Positions 27,801 through 42,888 of a stretch of DNA of 64,000 nucleotides are shown piece after piece. Source of the stretch: Glandiceps talaboti (Eukaryota; Hemichordata; Enteropneusta; Spengelidae); contig NC_135559.1 of assembly GCF_964340395.1 (NCBI RefSeq), positions 21,555,621-21,619,620 of the forward strand, read 5' to 3'. Under the pieces are notes generated by a model. That model was not told the origin of the DNA, searched no databases, and saw only the letters and a program-made list of their open reading frames with translations. Position 1 is the stretch's first letter. Each line of letters opens with the position of its first letter. The position numbers were made by a program, and so were the translations under genes.

Positions 27801-30800
27801 TACGATATCCTTCCACTATAGTACACTGTTTACTACTACTACGATGTCCTTCTATCATAGTATACTGTTTACTACTACTATGATGTCCTTCCATCATAGT
27901 ACACTGTTTACTACTACTACGATATCCTTCCATCATAGTACACTGTTTACTACTACTATGATATCCTTCCATCATAGTATACTGTTTACTACTACTACGA
28001 TATCCTTCCATCATAGTACACTGTTTACTACTACTACTACGATATCCTTCCATCATAGTACACTGTTTAATACTACTACGATGTCCTTCCATCATAGTAC
28101 ACTGTTTACTACTACTACGATATCCTTCCATCATAGTACACTGTTTACTACTACTACGATATCCTTCCATCATAGTACACTGTTTACTACTACTACGATG
28201 TCCTTCCATCATACTACACTGTTTACTACTACTACGATGTCCTTCCATCATAGTATACTGTTTACTACTACTACGATATCCTTCCATCATACTACACTGT
28301 TTACTACTACTACGATATCCTTCCATCATAGTACACTGTTTACTACTACTACGATGTCCTTCCATCATACTACACTGTTTACTACTACTACTACGATATC
28401 CTTCCATCATAGTACACTGTTTACTACTACTACGATATCCTTCCATCATAGTACACTGTTTACTACTACTACGATGTCCTTCCATCATAGTACACTGTTT
28501 ACTACTACTACGATATCCTTCCATCATACTACACTGTTTACTACTACTACGATATCCTTCCATCATAGTACACTGTTTACTACTACTACGATGTCCTTCC
28601 ATCATAGTATACTGTTTACTACTACTACGCTATCCTTCCATCATAGTACACTGTTTAATACTACTACGCTATCCTTCCATCATAGTACACTGTTTACTAC
28701 TACTACGATATCCTTCCATCATACTACACTGTTTATTACTACTACGATATCCTTCCATCATAGTACACTGTTTAATACTACTACGATGTCCTTCCATCAT
28801 AATACACTGTTTACTACTACTACGATGTCCTTCCATCATAATACACTGTTTACTACTACTACGATGTCCTTCCATCATAATACACTGTTTAATACTACTA
28901 CTTCGATGTCCTTCCATCATAATACACTGTTTACTACTACTACGATGTCCTTCCATCATAGTACACTGTTTACTACTACTACGATATCCTTCCATCATAG
29001 TACACTGCTTACTACTACTACTACTACGATATCCTTCCATCATAGTACACTGTTTACTACTACTACTACTACTACGATATCCTTCCATCATAGTACACTG
29101 TTTACTACTACTACTACGATGTCCATCCATCATAGTACACTGTTTAGTACTACTACGATATCCTTCTATCATAGTACACTGTTTACTACTACTACTATAT
29201 CCTTCCATCATAGTACACTGTTTACTACTACTACTACGACGTCCTTCCATCATAGTACACTGTTTAGTACTACTACGATATCCTTCCATCATAGTACACT
29301 GTTTACTACTACTACTACTACGATATCCTTCCATCATAGTACACTGTTTACTACTACTACTACGTCCTTCCATCATAATACACTGTTTACTACTACTACG
29401 ATATCCTTCCATCATAGTATACTGTTTACTACTACTACTACGATATCCTTCCATCATAGTACACTGTTTACTACTACTACGACGTCCTTCCATCATAATA
29501 CACTGTTTACTACTACTACGACGTCCTTCCATCATAATACACTGTTTACTACTACTACGATATCCTTCCATCATAGTATACTGTTTACTACTACTACTAC
29601 GATATCCTTCCATCATAGTACACTGTTTACTACTACTACGATATCCTTCCATCATAATACACTGTTTACTACTACTACGATGTCCTTCCATCATAGTACA
29701 CTGTTTATTACTACTACGTCCTTCCATCATAGTACACTGTTTACTACTACTACGATATCCTTCCATCATAGTACGCTGTTTAATACTACTACGATATCCT
29801 TCCATCATAGTACACTGTTTAATACTACTACGATATCCTTCCATCATAGTACACTGTTTACTACTACTACGACGTCCTTCCATCATAGTACACTGTTTAA
29901 TACTACTACGATATCCTTCCATCATAGTACACTGTTTAATACTACTACGGTATCCTTCCATCATAGTACACTGTTTACTACTACTACGACGTCCTTCCAT
30001 CATAGTACACTGTTTACTACTACTACGATATCCTTCCATCATAGTACACTGTTTACTACTACTACGATATCCTTCCATCATAGTACACTGTTTACTACTA
30101 CTACGATGTCCTTCCATCATAGTACACTGTTTACTACTACTACTACGATATCCTTCCATCATAGTACACTGTTTACTACTACTACTACGATATCCTTCCA
30201 TCATAGTACACTGTTTACTACTACTACGACGTCCTTCCATCATAGTACACTGTTTACTACTACTACGACGTCCTTCCATCATAGTACACTGTTTACTACT
30301 ACTACGACGTCCTTCCATCATAGTACACTGTTTACTACTACTACGACGTCCTTCCATCATAGTACACTGTTTACTACTACTACGACGTCCTTCCATCATA
30401 GTACACTGTTTACTACTACTACGATATCCTTCCATCATAGTACACTGTTTACTACTACTACGACGTCCTTCCATCATAGTACACTGTTTACTACTACTAC
30501 TACGATGTCCTTCCATCATAGTACACTGTTTACTACTACTACTACGACGTCCTTCCATCATAGTACACTGTTTACTACTACTACTACTACGATATCCTTC
30601 CATCATAGTACACTGTTTACTACTACTACTACGATGTCCTTCCATCATAGTACACTGTTTATTACTACTACGTCCTTCCATCATAGTACACTGTTTAATA
30701 CTACTACGATATCCTTCCATCATAGTACACTGTTTACTACTACTACGACGTCCTTCCATCATAGTACACTGTTTACTACTACTACGACGTCCTTCCATCA

Positions 30801-33800
30801 TAGTACACTGTTTACTACTACTACTACGATATCCTTCCATCATAGTACACTGTTTACTACTACTACGATATCCTTCCATCATAGTACACTGTTTACTACT
30901 ACTACGATATCCTTCCATCATAGTACACTGTTTACTACTACTACGATATCCTTCCATCATAGTACACTGTTTACTACTACTACTACGATGTCCTTCCATC
31001 ATAGTACACTGTTTACTACTACTACGACGTCCTTCCATCATAGTACACTGTTTACTACTACTACGATATCCTTCTATCATAATACACTGTTTAATACTAC
31101 TACTACTACGATATCCTTCCATCATAGTACACTGTTTACTACTACTACTACTACGATATCCTTCCATCATAGTACACTGTTTACTACTACTACTACTACT
31201 ACGATCTCCTTCCATCATAGTACACTGTTTACTACTACTACTACTACGATATCCTTCCATCATAGTACACTGTTTACTACTACTACGACGTCCTTCCATC
31301 ATAGTACACTGTTTACTACTACTACGATATCCTTCTATCATAGTACACTGTTTACTACTACTACGATATCCTTCCACCATAGTATACTGTTTACTACTAC
31401 TACTACGATATCCTTCCATCATAGTACACTGTTTACTACTACTACGATATCCTTCCATCATAATACACTGTTTACTACTACTACGATGTCCTTCCATCAT
31501 AGTACACTGTTTATTACTACTACGTCCTTCCATCATAGTACACTGTTTACTACTACTACGATATCCTTCCATCATAGTACGCTGTTTAATACTACTACGA
31601 TATCCTTCCATCATAGTACACTGTTTAATACTACTACGATATCCTTCCATCATAGTACACTGTTTACTACTACTACGACGTCCTTCCATCATAGTACACT
31701 GTTTAATACTACTACGATATCCTTCCATCATAGTACACTGTTTAATACTACTACGGTATCCTTCCATCATAGTACACTGTTTACTACTACTACGACGTCC
31801 TTCCATCATAGTACACTGTTTACTACTACTACGATATCCTTCCATCATAGTACACTGTTTACTACTACTACGATATCCTTCCATCATAGTACACTGTTTA
31901 CTACTACTACGATGTCCTTCCATCATAGTACACTGTTTACTACTACTACGACGTCCTTCCATCATAGTACACTGTTTACTACTACTACGATATCCTTCCA
32001 TCATAGTACACTGTTTACTACTACTACGATGTCCTTCCATCATAGTACACTGTTTACTACTACTACTACTACGATATCCTTCCATCATAGTACACTGTTT
32101 ACTACTACTACTACGATATCCTTCCATCATAGTACACTGTTTACTACTACTACGACGTCCTTCCATCATAGTACACTGTTTACTACTACTACGACGTCCT
32201 TCCATCATAGTACACTGTTTACTACTACTACGACGTCCTTCCATCATAGTACACTGTTTACTACTACTACGACGTCCTTCCATCATAGTACACTGTTTAC
32301 TACTACTACGACGTCCTTCCATCATAGTACACTGTTTACTACTACTACTACGATGTCCTTCCATCATAGTACACTGTTTACTACTACTACTACGACGTCC
32401 TTCCATCATAGTACACTGTTTACTACTACTACTACTACGATATCCTTCCATCATAGTACACTGTTTACTACTACTACTACGATGTCCTTCCATCATAGTA
32501 CACTGTTTATTACTACTACGTCCTTCCATCATAGTACACTGTTTAATACTACTACGATATCCTTCCATCATAGTACACTGTTTACTACTACTACGACGTC
32601 CTTCCATCATAGTACACTGTTTACTACTACTACGACGTCCTTCCATCATAGTACACTGTTTACTACTACTACTACGATATCCTTCCATCATAGTACACTG
32701 TTTACTACTACTACGATATCCTTCCATCATAGTACACTGTTTACTACTACTACGATATCCTTCCATCATAGTACACTGTTTACTACTACTACGATATCCT
32801 TCCATCATAGTACACTGTTTACTACTACTACTACGATGTCCTTCCATCATAGTACACTGTTTACTACTACTACGACGTCCTTCCATCATAGTACACTGTT
32901 TACTACTACTACGATATCCTTCTATCATAATACACTGTTTAATACTACTACTACTACGATATCCTTCCATCATAGTACACTGTTTACTACTACTACTACT
33001 ACGATATCCTTCCATCATAGTACACTGTTTACTACTACTACTACTACTACGATCTCCTTCCATCATAGTACACTGTTTACTACTACTACTACTACGATAT
33101 CCTTCCATCATAGTACACTGTTTACTACTACTACGACGTCCTTCCATCATAGTACACTGTTTACTACTACTACGATATCCTTCTATCATAGTACACTGTT
33201 TACTACTACTACGATATCCTTCCACCATAGTACACTGTTTACTACTACTACTACGATATCCTTCCATCATAGTACACTGTTTACTACTACTACTACGATA
33301 TCCTTCCATCATAGTACACTGTTTACTACTACTACGACGTCCTTCCATCATAGTACACTGTTTACTACTACTACGACGTCCTTCCATCATAGTACACTGT
33401 TTACTACTACTACGACGTCCTTCGATCATAGTACACTGTTTACTACTACTACGACGTCCTTCTATCATAGTACACTGTTTACTACTACTACGATATCCTT
33501 CTATCATAGTACACTGTTTACTACTACTACGATGTCCTTCCATCATAATACACTGTTTACTACTACTACGACGTCCTTCCATCATAGTACACTGTTTACT
33601 ACTACTACGACGTCCTTCCATCATAGTACACTGTTTACTACTACTACGACGTCCTTCCATCATAGTACACTGTTTACTACTACTACGACGTCCTTCCATC
33701 ATAGTACACTGTTTACTACTACTACGACGTCCTTCCATCATAGTACACTGTTTACTACTACTACGACGTCCTTCCATCATAGTACACTGTTTACTACTAC

Positions 33801-36800
33801 TACGACGTCCTTCTATCATAGTACACTGTTTACTACTACTACGATATCCTTCCATCATAGTACACTGTTTACTACTACTACGACGTCCTTCTATCATAGT
33901 ACACTGTTTACTACTACTACGACGTCCTTCCATCATAGTACACTGTTTACTACTACTACGATATCCTTCTTTCATAGTACACTGTTTACTACTACTACGA
34001 CGTCCTTCCATCATAGTACACTGTTTACTACTACTACGACGTCCTTCCATCATAGTACACTGTTTACTACTACTACTACGATATCCTTCTATCATAGTAC
34101 ACTGTTTACTACTACTACGACGTCCTTCCATCATAATACACTGTTTACTACTACTACGACGTCCTTCTATCATAGTACACTGTTTACTACTACTACGATA
34201 TCCTTCCATCATAGTACACTGTTTACTACTACTACGACGTCCTTCTATCATAGTACACTGTTTACTACTACTACGACGTCCTTCCATCATAGTACACTGT
34301 TTACTACTACTACGATATCCTTCTATCATAATACACTGTTTACTACTACTACGATATCCTTCCATCATAGTACACTGTTTAATACTACTACGATATCCTT
34401 CCATCATAGTACACTATTTACTACTACTACGATATCCTTCCATCATAGTACACTGTTTACTACTACTACGATATCCTTCCATCATAGTACACTGTTTACT
34501 ACTACTACGATATCCTTCCATCATAGTACACTGTTTACTACTACTACGATATCCTTCCATCATAGTACACTGTTTACTACTACTACGATATCCTTCCATC
34601 ATAGTACACTGTTTAATACTACTACGATATCCTTCCATCATAGTACACTGTTTACTACTACTACGATGTCCTTCCATCATAATACACTGTTTAATACTAC
34701 TACTTCGATGTCCTTCCATCATAATACACTGTTTACTACTACTACGATGTCCTTCCATCATAGTACACTGTTTACTACTACTACGATATCCTTCCATCAT
34801 AGTACACTGCTTACTACTACTACTACTACGATATCCTTCCATCATAGTACACTGTTTACTACTACTACTACTACTACTACGCTATCCTTCCATCATAGTA
34901 CACTGTTTACTACTACTACTACGATGTCCATCCATCATAGTACACTGTTTAGTACTACTACGATATCCTTCTATCATAGTACACTGTTTACTACTACTAC
35001 TATATCCTTCCATCATAGTACACTGTTTACTACTACTACTACGACGTCCTTCCATCATAGTACACTGTTTAGTACTACTACGATATCCTTCCATCATAGT
35101 ACACTGTTTACTACTACTACTACTACGATATCCTTCCATCATAGTACACTGTTTACTACTACTACGACGTCCTTCCATCATAATACACTGTTTACTACTA
35201 CTACGATATCCTTCCATCATAGTATACTGTTTACTACTACTACTACGATATCCTTCCATCATAGTACACTGTTTACTACTACTACGACGTCCTTCCATCA
35301 TAATACACTGTTTACTACTACTACGACGTCCTTCCATCATAATACACTGTTTACTACTACTACGATATCCTTCCATCATAGTATACTGTTTACTACTACT
35401 ACTACGATATCCTTCCATCATAGTACACTGTTTACTACTACTACGATATCCTTCCATCATAATACACTGTTTACTACTACTACGATGTCCTTCCATCATA
35501 GTACACTGTTTATTACTACTACGTCCTTCCATCATAGTACACTGTTTACTACTACTACGATATCCTTCCATCATAGTACGCTGTTTAATACTACTACGAT
35601 ATCCTTCCATCATAGTACACTGTTTAATACTACTACGATATCCTTCCATCATAGTACACTGTTTACTACTACTACGACGTCCTTCCATCATAGTACACTG
35701 TTTAATACTACTACGATATCCTTCCATCATAGTACACTGTTTAATACTACTACGGTATCCTTCCATCATAGTACACTGTTTACTACTACTACGACGTCCT
35801 TCCATCATAGTACACTGTTTACTACTACTACGATATCCTTCCATCATAGTACACTGTTTACTACTACTACGATATCCTTCCATCATAGTACACTGTTTAC
35901 TACTACTACGATGTCCTTCCATCATAGTACACTGTTTACTACTACTACGACGTCCTTCCATCATAGTACACTGTTTACTACTACTACGATATCCTTCCAT
36001 CATAGTACACTGTTTACTACTACTACGATGTCCTTCCATCATAGTACACTGTTTACTACTACTACTACGATATCCTTCCATCATAGTACACTGTTTACTA
36101 CTACTACTACGATGTCCTTCCATCATAGTACACTGTTTACTACTACTACTACGATATCCTTCCATCATAGTACACTGTTTACTACTACTACTACGATATC
36201 CTTCCATCATAGTACACTGTTTACTACTACTACGACGTCCTTCCATCATACTACACTGTTTACTACTACTACGATATCCTTCCATCATAGTACACTGTTT
36301 ACTACTACTACGACGTCCTTCCATCATAGTACACTGTTTACTACTACTACGACGTCCTTCCATCATAGTACACTGTTTACTACTACTACGACGTCCTTCC
36401 ATCATAGTACACTGTTTACTACTACTACGACGTCCTTCCATCATAGTACACTGTTTACTACTACTACTACGATGTCCTTCCATCATAGTACACTGTTTAC
36501 TACTACTACTACGACGTCCTTCCATCATAGTACACTGTTTACTACTACTACTACTACGATATCCTTCCATCATAGTACACTGTTTACTACTACTACTACG
36601 ATGTCCTTCCATCATAGTACACTGTTTATTACTACTACGTCCTTCCATCATAGTACACTGTTTAATACTACTACGATATCCTTCCATCATAGTACACTGT
36701 TTACTACTACTACGACGTCCTTCCATCATAGTACACTGTTTACTACTACTACTACGATATCCTTCCATCATAGTACACTGTTTACTACTACTACGATATC

Positions 36801-39800
36801 CTTCCATCATAGTACACTGTTTACTACTACTACGATATCCTTCCATCATAGTACACTGTTTACTACTACTACGATATCCTTCCATCATAGTACACTGTTT
36901 ACTACTACTACTACGATGTCCTTCCATCATAGTACACTGTTTACTACTACTACGACGTCCTTCCATCATAGTACACTGTTTACTACTACTACGATATCCT
37001 TCTATCATAATACACTGTTTAATACTACTACTACTACGATATCCTTCCATCATAGTACACTGTTTACTACTACTACTACTACGATATCCTTCCATCATAG
37101 TACACTGTTTACTACTACTACTACTACTACGATCTCCTTCCATCATAGTACACTGTTTACTACTACTACTACTACGATATCCTTCCATCATAGTACACTG
37201 TTTACTACTACTACGACGTCCTTCCATCATAGTACACTGTTTACTACTACTACGATATCCTTCTATCATAGTACACTGTTTACTACTACTACGATATCCT
37301 TCCACCATAGTACACTGTTTACTACTACTACGATATCCTTTCATCATAGTACACTGTTTACTACTACTACTACGATATCCTTCCATCATAGTACACTGTT
37401 TAATACTACTACTACGATGTCCTTCCATCATAATACACTGTTTACTACTACTACGATATCCTTCCATCATAGTACACTGTTTACTACTACTACGACGTCC
37501 TTCCATCATAGTACACTGTTTACTACTACTACGACGTCCTTCCATCATAGTACACTGTTTACTACTACTACGACGTCCTTCCATCATAGTACACTGTTTA
37601 CTACTACTACGACGTCCTTCTATCATAGTACACTGTTTACTACTACTACGATATCCTTCTATCATAGTACACTGTTTACTACTACTACGATGTCCTTCCA
37701 TCATAATACACTGTTTACTACTACTACGACGTCCTTCCATCATAGTACACTGTTTACTACTACTACGACGTCCTTCCATCATAGTACACTGTTTACTACT
37801 ACTACGACGTCCTTCCATCATAGTACACTGTTTACTACTACTACGACGTCCTTCCATCATAGTACACTGTTTACTACTACTACGACGTCCTTCCATCATA
37901 GTACACTGTTTACTACTACTACGACGTCCTTCCATCATAGTACACTGTTTACTACTACTACGACGTCCTTCTATCATAGTACACTGTTTACTACTACTAC
38001 GATATCCTTCCATCATAGTACACTGTTTACTACTACTACGACGTCCTTCTATCATAGTACACTGTTTACTACTACTACGACGTCCTTCCATCATAGTACA
38101 CTGTTTACTACTACTACGATATCCTTCTTTCATAGTACACTGTTTACTACTACTACGACGTCCTTCCATCATAGTACACTGTTTACTACTACTACTACGA
38201 TATCCTTCTATCATAGTACACTGTTTACTACTACTACGACGTCCTTCCATCATAATACACTGTTTACTACTACTACGACGTCCTTCTATCATAGTACACT
38301 GTTTACTACTACTACGATATCCTTCCATCATAGTACACTGTTTACTACTACTACGACGTCCTTCTATCATAGTACACTGTTTACTACTACTACGACGTCC
38401 TTCCATCATAGTACACTGTTTACTACTACTACGATATCCTTCTATCATAATACACTGTTTACTACTACTACGATATCCTTCCATCATAGTACACTGTTTA
38501 ATACTACTACGATATCCTTCCATCATAGTACACTGTTTACTACTACTACGATATCCTTCCATCATAGTACACTGTTTACTACTACTACGATATCCTTCCA
38601 TCATAGTACACTGTTTACTACTACTACGATATCCTTCCATCATAGTACACTGTTTACTACTACTACGATATCCTTCCATCATAGTACACTGTTTACTACT
38701 ACTACGATATCCTTCCATCATAGTACACTGTTTAATACTACTACGATATCCTTCCATCATAGTACACTGTTTACTACTACTACGACGTCCTTCCATCATA
38801 GTACACTGTTTACTACTACTACTACGATATCCTTCTATCATAGTACACTGTTTACTACTACTACGACGTCCTTCCATCATAGTACACTGTTTACTACTAC
38901 TACGACGTCCTTCCATCTTAGTACACTGTTTACTACTACTACGATGTCCTTCCATCATAGTACACTGTTTACTACTACTACGATGTCCTTCCATCATAGT
39001 ACACTGTTTAATACAACTACGATATCCTTCCATCATAGTACGCTGTTTAATACTACTACGATATCCTTCTATCATAGTACACTGTTTAATACAACTACGA
39101 TATCCTTCCACCATAGTACACTGTTTACTACTACTACGATATCCTTCCATCATAGTACACTGTTTACTACTACTACGACGTCCTTCCATCATAGTACACT
39201 GTTTACTACTACTACGATATCCTTCCATCATAGTACACTGTTTACTACTACTACGATATCCTTCCATCATAGTACACTGTTTACTACTACTACGATATCC
39301 TTCTATCATAGTACACTGTTTACTACTACTACTACGATATCCTTCCATCATAGTACACTGTTTACTACTACTACGACGTCCTTCCATCATAGTACACTGT
39401 TTACTACTACTACGATATCCTTCCATCATAGTACACTGTTTACTACTACTACGACGTCCTTCCATCATAGTACACTGTTTACTACTACTACGACGTCCTT
39501 CCATCATAGTACACTGTTTACTACTACTACGATGTCCATCCATCATAGTACACTGTTTAGTACTACTACGATATCCTTCCATCATAGTACACTGTTTACT
39601 ACTACTACGATATCCTTCCATCATAGTACACTGTTTACTACTACTACGATGTCCATCCATCATAGTACACTGTTTAGTACTACTACGATATCCTTCTATC
39701 ATAGTACACTGTTTACTACTACTACTACGATATCCTTCCATCATAGTACACTGTTTAATACTACTACGATATCCTTCCATCATAGTACACTGTTTACTAC

Positions 39801-42314
39801 TACTACGACGTCCTTCCATCATAGTACACTGTTTACTACTACAACTACGATATCCTTCCATCATAGTACACTGTTTACTACTACTACGATATCCTTCCAT
39901 CATAGTACACTAGCTGTTTACTACTACTACGATATCCTTCTATCATAGTACACTGTTTAATACTACTACGATATCCTTCCATCATAGTACACTGTTTACT
40001 ACTACTACTACGATATCCTTCTATCATACTACACTGTTTAATACTACTACGATATCCTTCCATCATAGTACACTGTTTACTACTACTACGACGTCCTTCC
40101 ATCATAGTACACTGTTTACTACTACTACTACGATATCCTTCTATCATAGTACACTGTTTACTACTACTACGACGTCCTTCCATCATAATACACTGTTTAC
40201 TACTACTACGACGTCCTTCTATCATAGTACACTGTTTACTACTACTACGATATCCTTCCATCATAGTACACTGTTTACTACTACTACGACGTCCTTCTAT
40301 CATAGTACACTGTTTACTACTACTACGACGTCCTTCCATCATAGTACACTGTTTACTACTACTACGATATCCTTCTATCATAATACACTGTTTACTACTA
40401 CTACGATATCCTTCCATCATAGTACACTGTTTAATACTACTACGATATCCTTCCATCATAGTACACTGTTTACTACTACTACGATATCCTTCCATCATAG
40501 TACACTGTTTACTACTACTACGATATCCTTCCATCATAGTACACTGTTTACTACTACTACGATATCCTTCCATCATAGTACACTGTTTACTACTACTACG
40601 ATATCCTTCCATCATAGTACACTGTTTACTACTACTACGATATCCTTCCATCATAGTACACTGTTTAATACTACTACGATATCCTTCCATCATAGTACAC
40701 TGTTTACTACTACTACGACGTCCTTCCATCATAGTACACTGTTTACTACTACTACTACGATATCCTTCTATCATAGTACACTGTTTACTACTACTACGAC
40801 GTCCTTCCATCATAGTACACTGTTTACTACTACTACGACGTCCTTCCATCTTAGTACACTGTTTACTACTACTACGATGTCCTTCCATCATAGTACACTG
40901 TTTACTACTACTACGATGTCCTTCCATCATAGTACACTGTTTAATACAACTACGATATCCTTCCATCATAGTACGCTGTTTAATACTACTACGATATCCT
41001 TCTATCATAGTACACTGTTTAATACAACTACGATATCCTTCCACCATAGTACACTGTTTACTACTACTACGATATCCTTCCATCATAGTACACTGTTTAC
41101 TACTACTACGACGTCCTTCCATCATAGTACACTGTTTACTACTACTACGATATCCTTCCATCATAGTACACTGTTTACTACTACTACGATATCCTTCCAT
41201 CATAGTACACTGTTTACTACTACTACGATATCCTTCTATCATAGTACACTGTTTACTACTACTACTACGATATCCTTCCATCATAGTACACTGTTTACTA
41301 CTACTACGACGTCCTTCCATCATAGTACACTGTTTACTACTACTACGATATCCTTCCATCATAGTACACTGTTTACTACTACTACGACGTCCTTCCATCA
41401 TAGTACACTGTTTACTACTACTACGACGTCCTTCCATCATAGTACACTGTTTACTACTACTACGATGTCCATCCATCATAGTACACTGTTTAGTACTACT
41501 ACGATATCCTTCCATCATAGTACACTGTTTACTACTACTACGATATCCTTCCATCATAGTACACTGTTTACTACTACTACGATGTCCATCCATCATAGTA
41601 CACTGTTTAGTACTACTACGATATCCTTCTATCATAGTACACTGTTTACTACTACTACTACGATATCCTTCCATCATAGTACACTGTTTAATACTACTAC
41701 GATATCCTTCCATCATAGTACACTGTTTACTACTACTACGACGTCCTTCCATCATAGTACACTGTTTACTACTACAACTACGATATCCTTCCATCATAGT
41801 ACACTGTTTACTACTACTACGATATCCTTCTATCATAGTACACTGTTTACTACTACTACGACGTCCTTCCATCATAGTACACTGTTTACTACTACTACGA
41901 TATCCTTCCATCATAGTACACTGTTTAATACTACTACGATATCCTTCCATCATAGTACACTGTTTAATACAACTACGATATCCTTCCATCATAGTACACT
42001 GTTTACTACTACTACTACGATATCCTTCCATCATAGTACACTGTTTACTACTACTACTACTACTACTACTACTACGATATCCTTCCATCATAGTACACTG
42101 TTTACTACTACTACTACTACTACTACGATATCCTTCCATCATAGTACACTGTTTACTACTACTACTACTACGATATCCTTCCATCATAGTACACTGTTTA
42201 CTACTACTACGATATCCTTCCATCATAGTACACTGTTTACTACTACTACGATATCCTTCCATCATAGTACACTGTTTACTATTGCTACGATATTCGTCCA
42301 TCATAGTACACTGT
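21892..42314. repeat. 20.4-kb tandem array of a 39-bp unit with an internal (ACT)n
   Basis: The unit is TTT(ACT)3ACG followed by ATATCCTTCCATCATAG and TACACTG. About 500 copies run head to tail. Most length variation is the number of ACT triplets (about 2 to 10). The main substitution variants are ATA/ATG/ACG/CTA before TCC, TTTAATACT or TTTAGTACT for TTTACTACT, CATCATAAT and CATCATACT for CATCATAGT, and TTCTATCAT for TTCCATCAT. A 4-bp TAGC insertion lies at about 39911-39914. One plus frame is open from 21946 to 39948 and several minus frames are also long, but no coding gene is inferred. The last unit is degenerate (ATTGCTACGATATTCGTCC) before unique flank begins. Confidence 0.97.
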
Positions 42315-42606
42315 TGGATCAGATAAAATATATTATTATCCGATGTGTGCTGCTAGAATGGTGGCAAGTAAAGACGGTGGCAAGTAACTACTTGCTTGAT
42401 GGTGAGACCAGATGGGCTGTAATCCGTCTCTACTCGGATAGCATCAGTTAGTAGCGTAAAGCTATACGTTTCTGGACAAAATAGAAATTATGTTTTATTC
42501 CCCTTACAACCAGACTATTGTAACGTCTGAGCAAATTCATGCAGTCTGCCCATTCATCTAGAGAGCAAATTCATGTAGTCTGCCCATTCATCTAGAGAGC
42601 AAATTA
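42315..42606. repeat. Right flank of the array, copy 1 (duplicated at 44622-44913)
   Basis: About 290 bp following the array is, as read, identical to the sequence following the second array block at an offset of 2307 bp. It contains a short palindrome, GCAAGTA-AC-TACTTGC. It ends in about two copies of a 34-bp repeat (AGCAAATTCATGTAGTC then TGCCCATTCATCTAGAG) from 42529. The plus-strand open frame of the array continues about 45 codons into this flank in both copies. Confidence 0.9.
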
Positions 42607-42888
42607 CATAATAATGTTGGTTCTTATATAGCGCTTTCCCATCCAGTTTGGATGCTCAAAGCACTTTACAATTATTACCCCTGTCTCGGATCTATAGCGG
42701 CACATCGGCTCTTTATAATTCCTCAACTTCCTGGGGAGCATACAATCCATTTCAGCCTTTATAGGGCGCATAGGATTAAAGCATTCATACTGCAACTTCT
42801 ATCCTACCAGACTAAGGCACAGTCATGCATAGTGTCTACTCCTATATTTTAATGAATATTCCGACAGCACAAACAATAGAGCAACTTT
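42607..42888. other. Chimeric spacer: SINE tail joined to a copy of the 47.5-kb sequence
   Basis: From about 42611 to 42827 the sequence matches 46794-47010, which is the 3' part of the SINE. At the word TCATG it switches to a segment matching about 47506-47572 (CATAGTGTCTACTCC through AGAGCAACTTT). Relative to the 46.8-47.6 kb locus, about 500 bp including the tRNA-like SINE head are missing, with TCATG at the junction. The piece then abuts the second array block. It therefore seems to be a rearranged copy of the downstream locus placed between two array blocks. Confidence 0.85.

Noticed and set aside
21946-39948. 6000-residue Thr/Ser/His/Phe-rich protein as a real giant gene
   Set aside because: The frame is open because the 39-bp unit is divisible by three and its codons are not one step from a stop. 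There is no signal peptide, no unique domain, no promoter or splice context, and the main variable site changes the amino acid in all frames.
21880-42304. Minus-strand frames repeating MMEGYRSSSKQCT as proteins
   Set aside because: Mirror of the same array. They start at the repeated ATGATG inside units and are broken wherever a CTATCC unit gives TAG.
21892-42314. CRISPR array
   Set aside because: There are no unique spacers between repeats, the units are contiguous, and the context is an animal genome.
42604-42852. 63-66 codon frames shared by 42.7 kb and 46.9 kb as a conserved protein
   Set aside because: The shared sequence is the SINE body and tail; the similarity reflects the repeat, not a gene.
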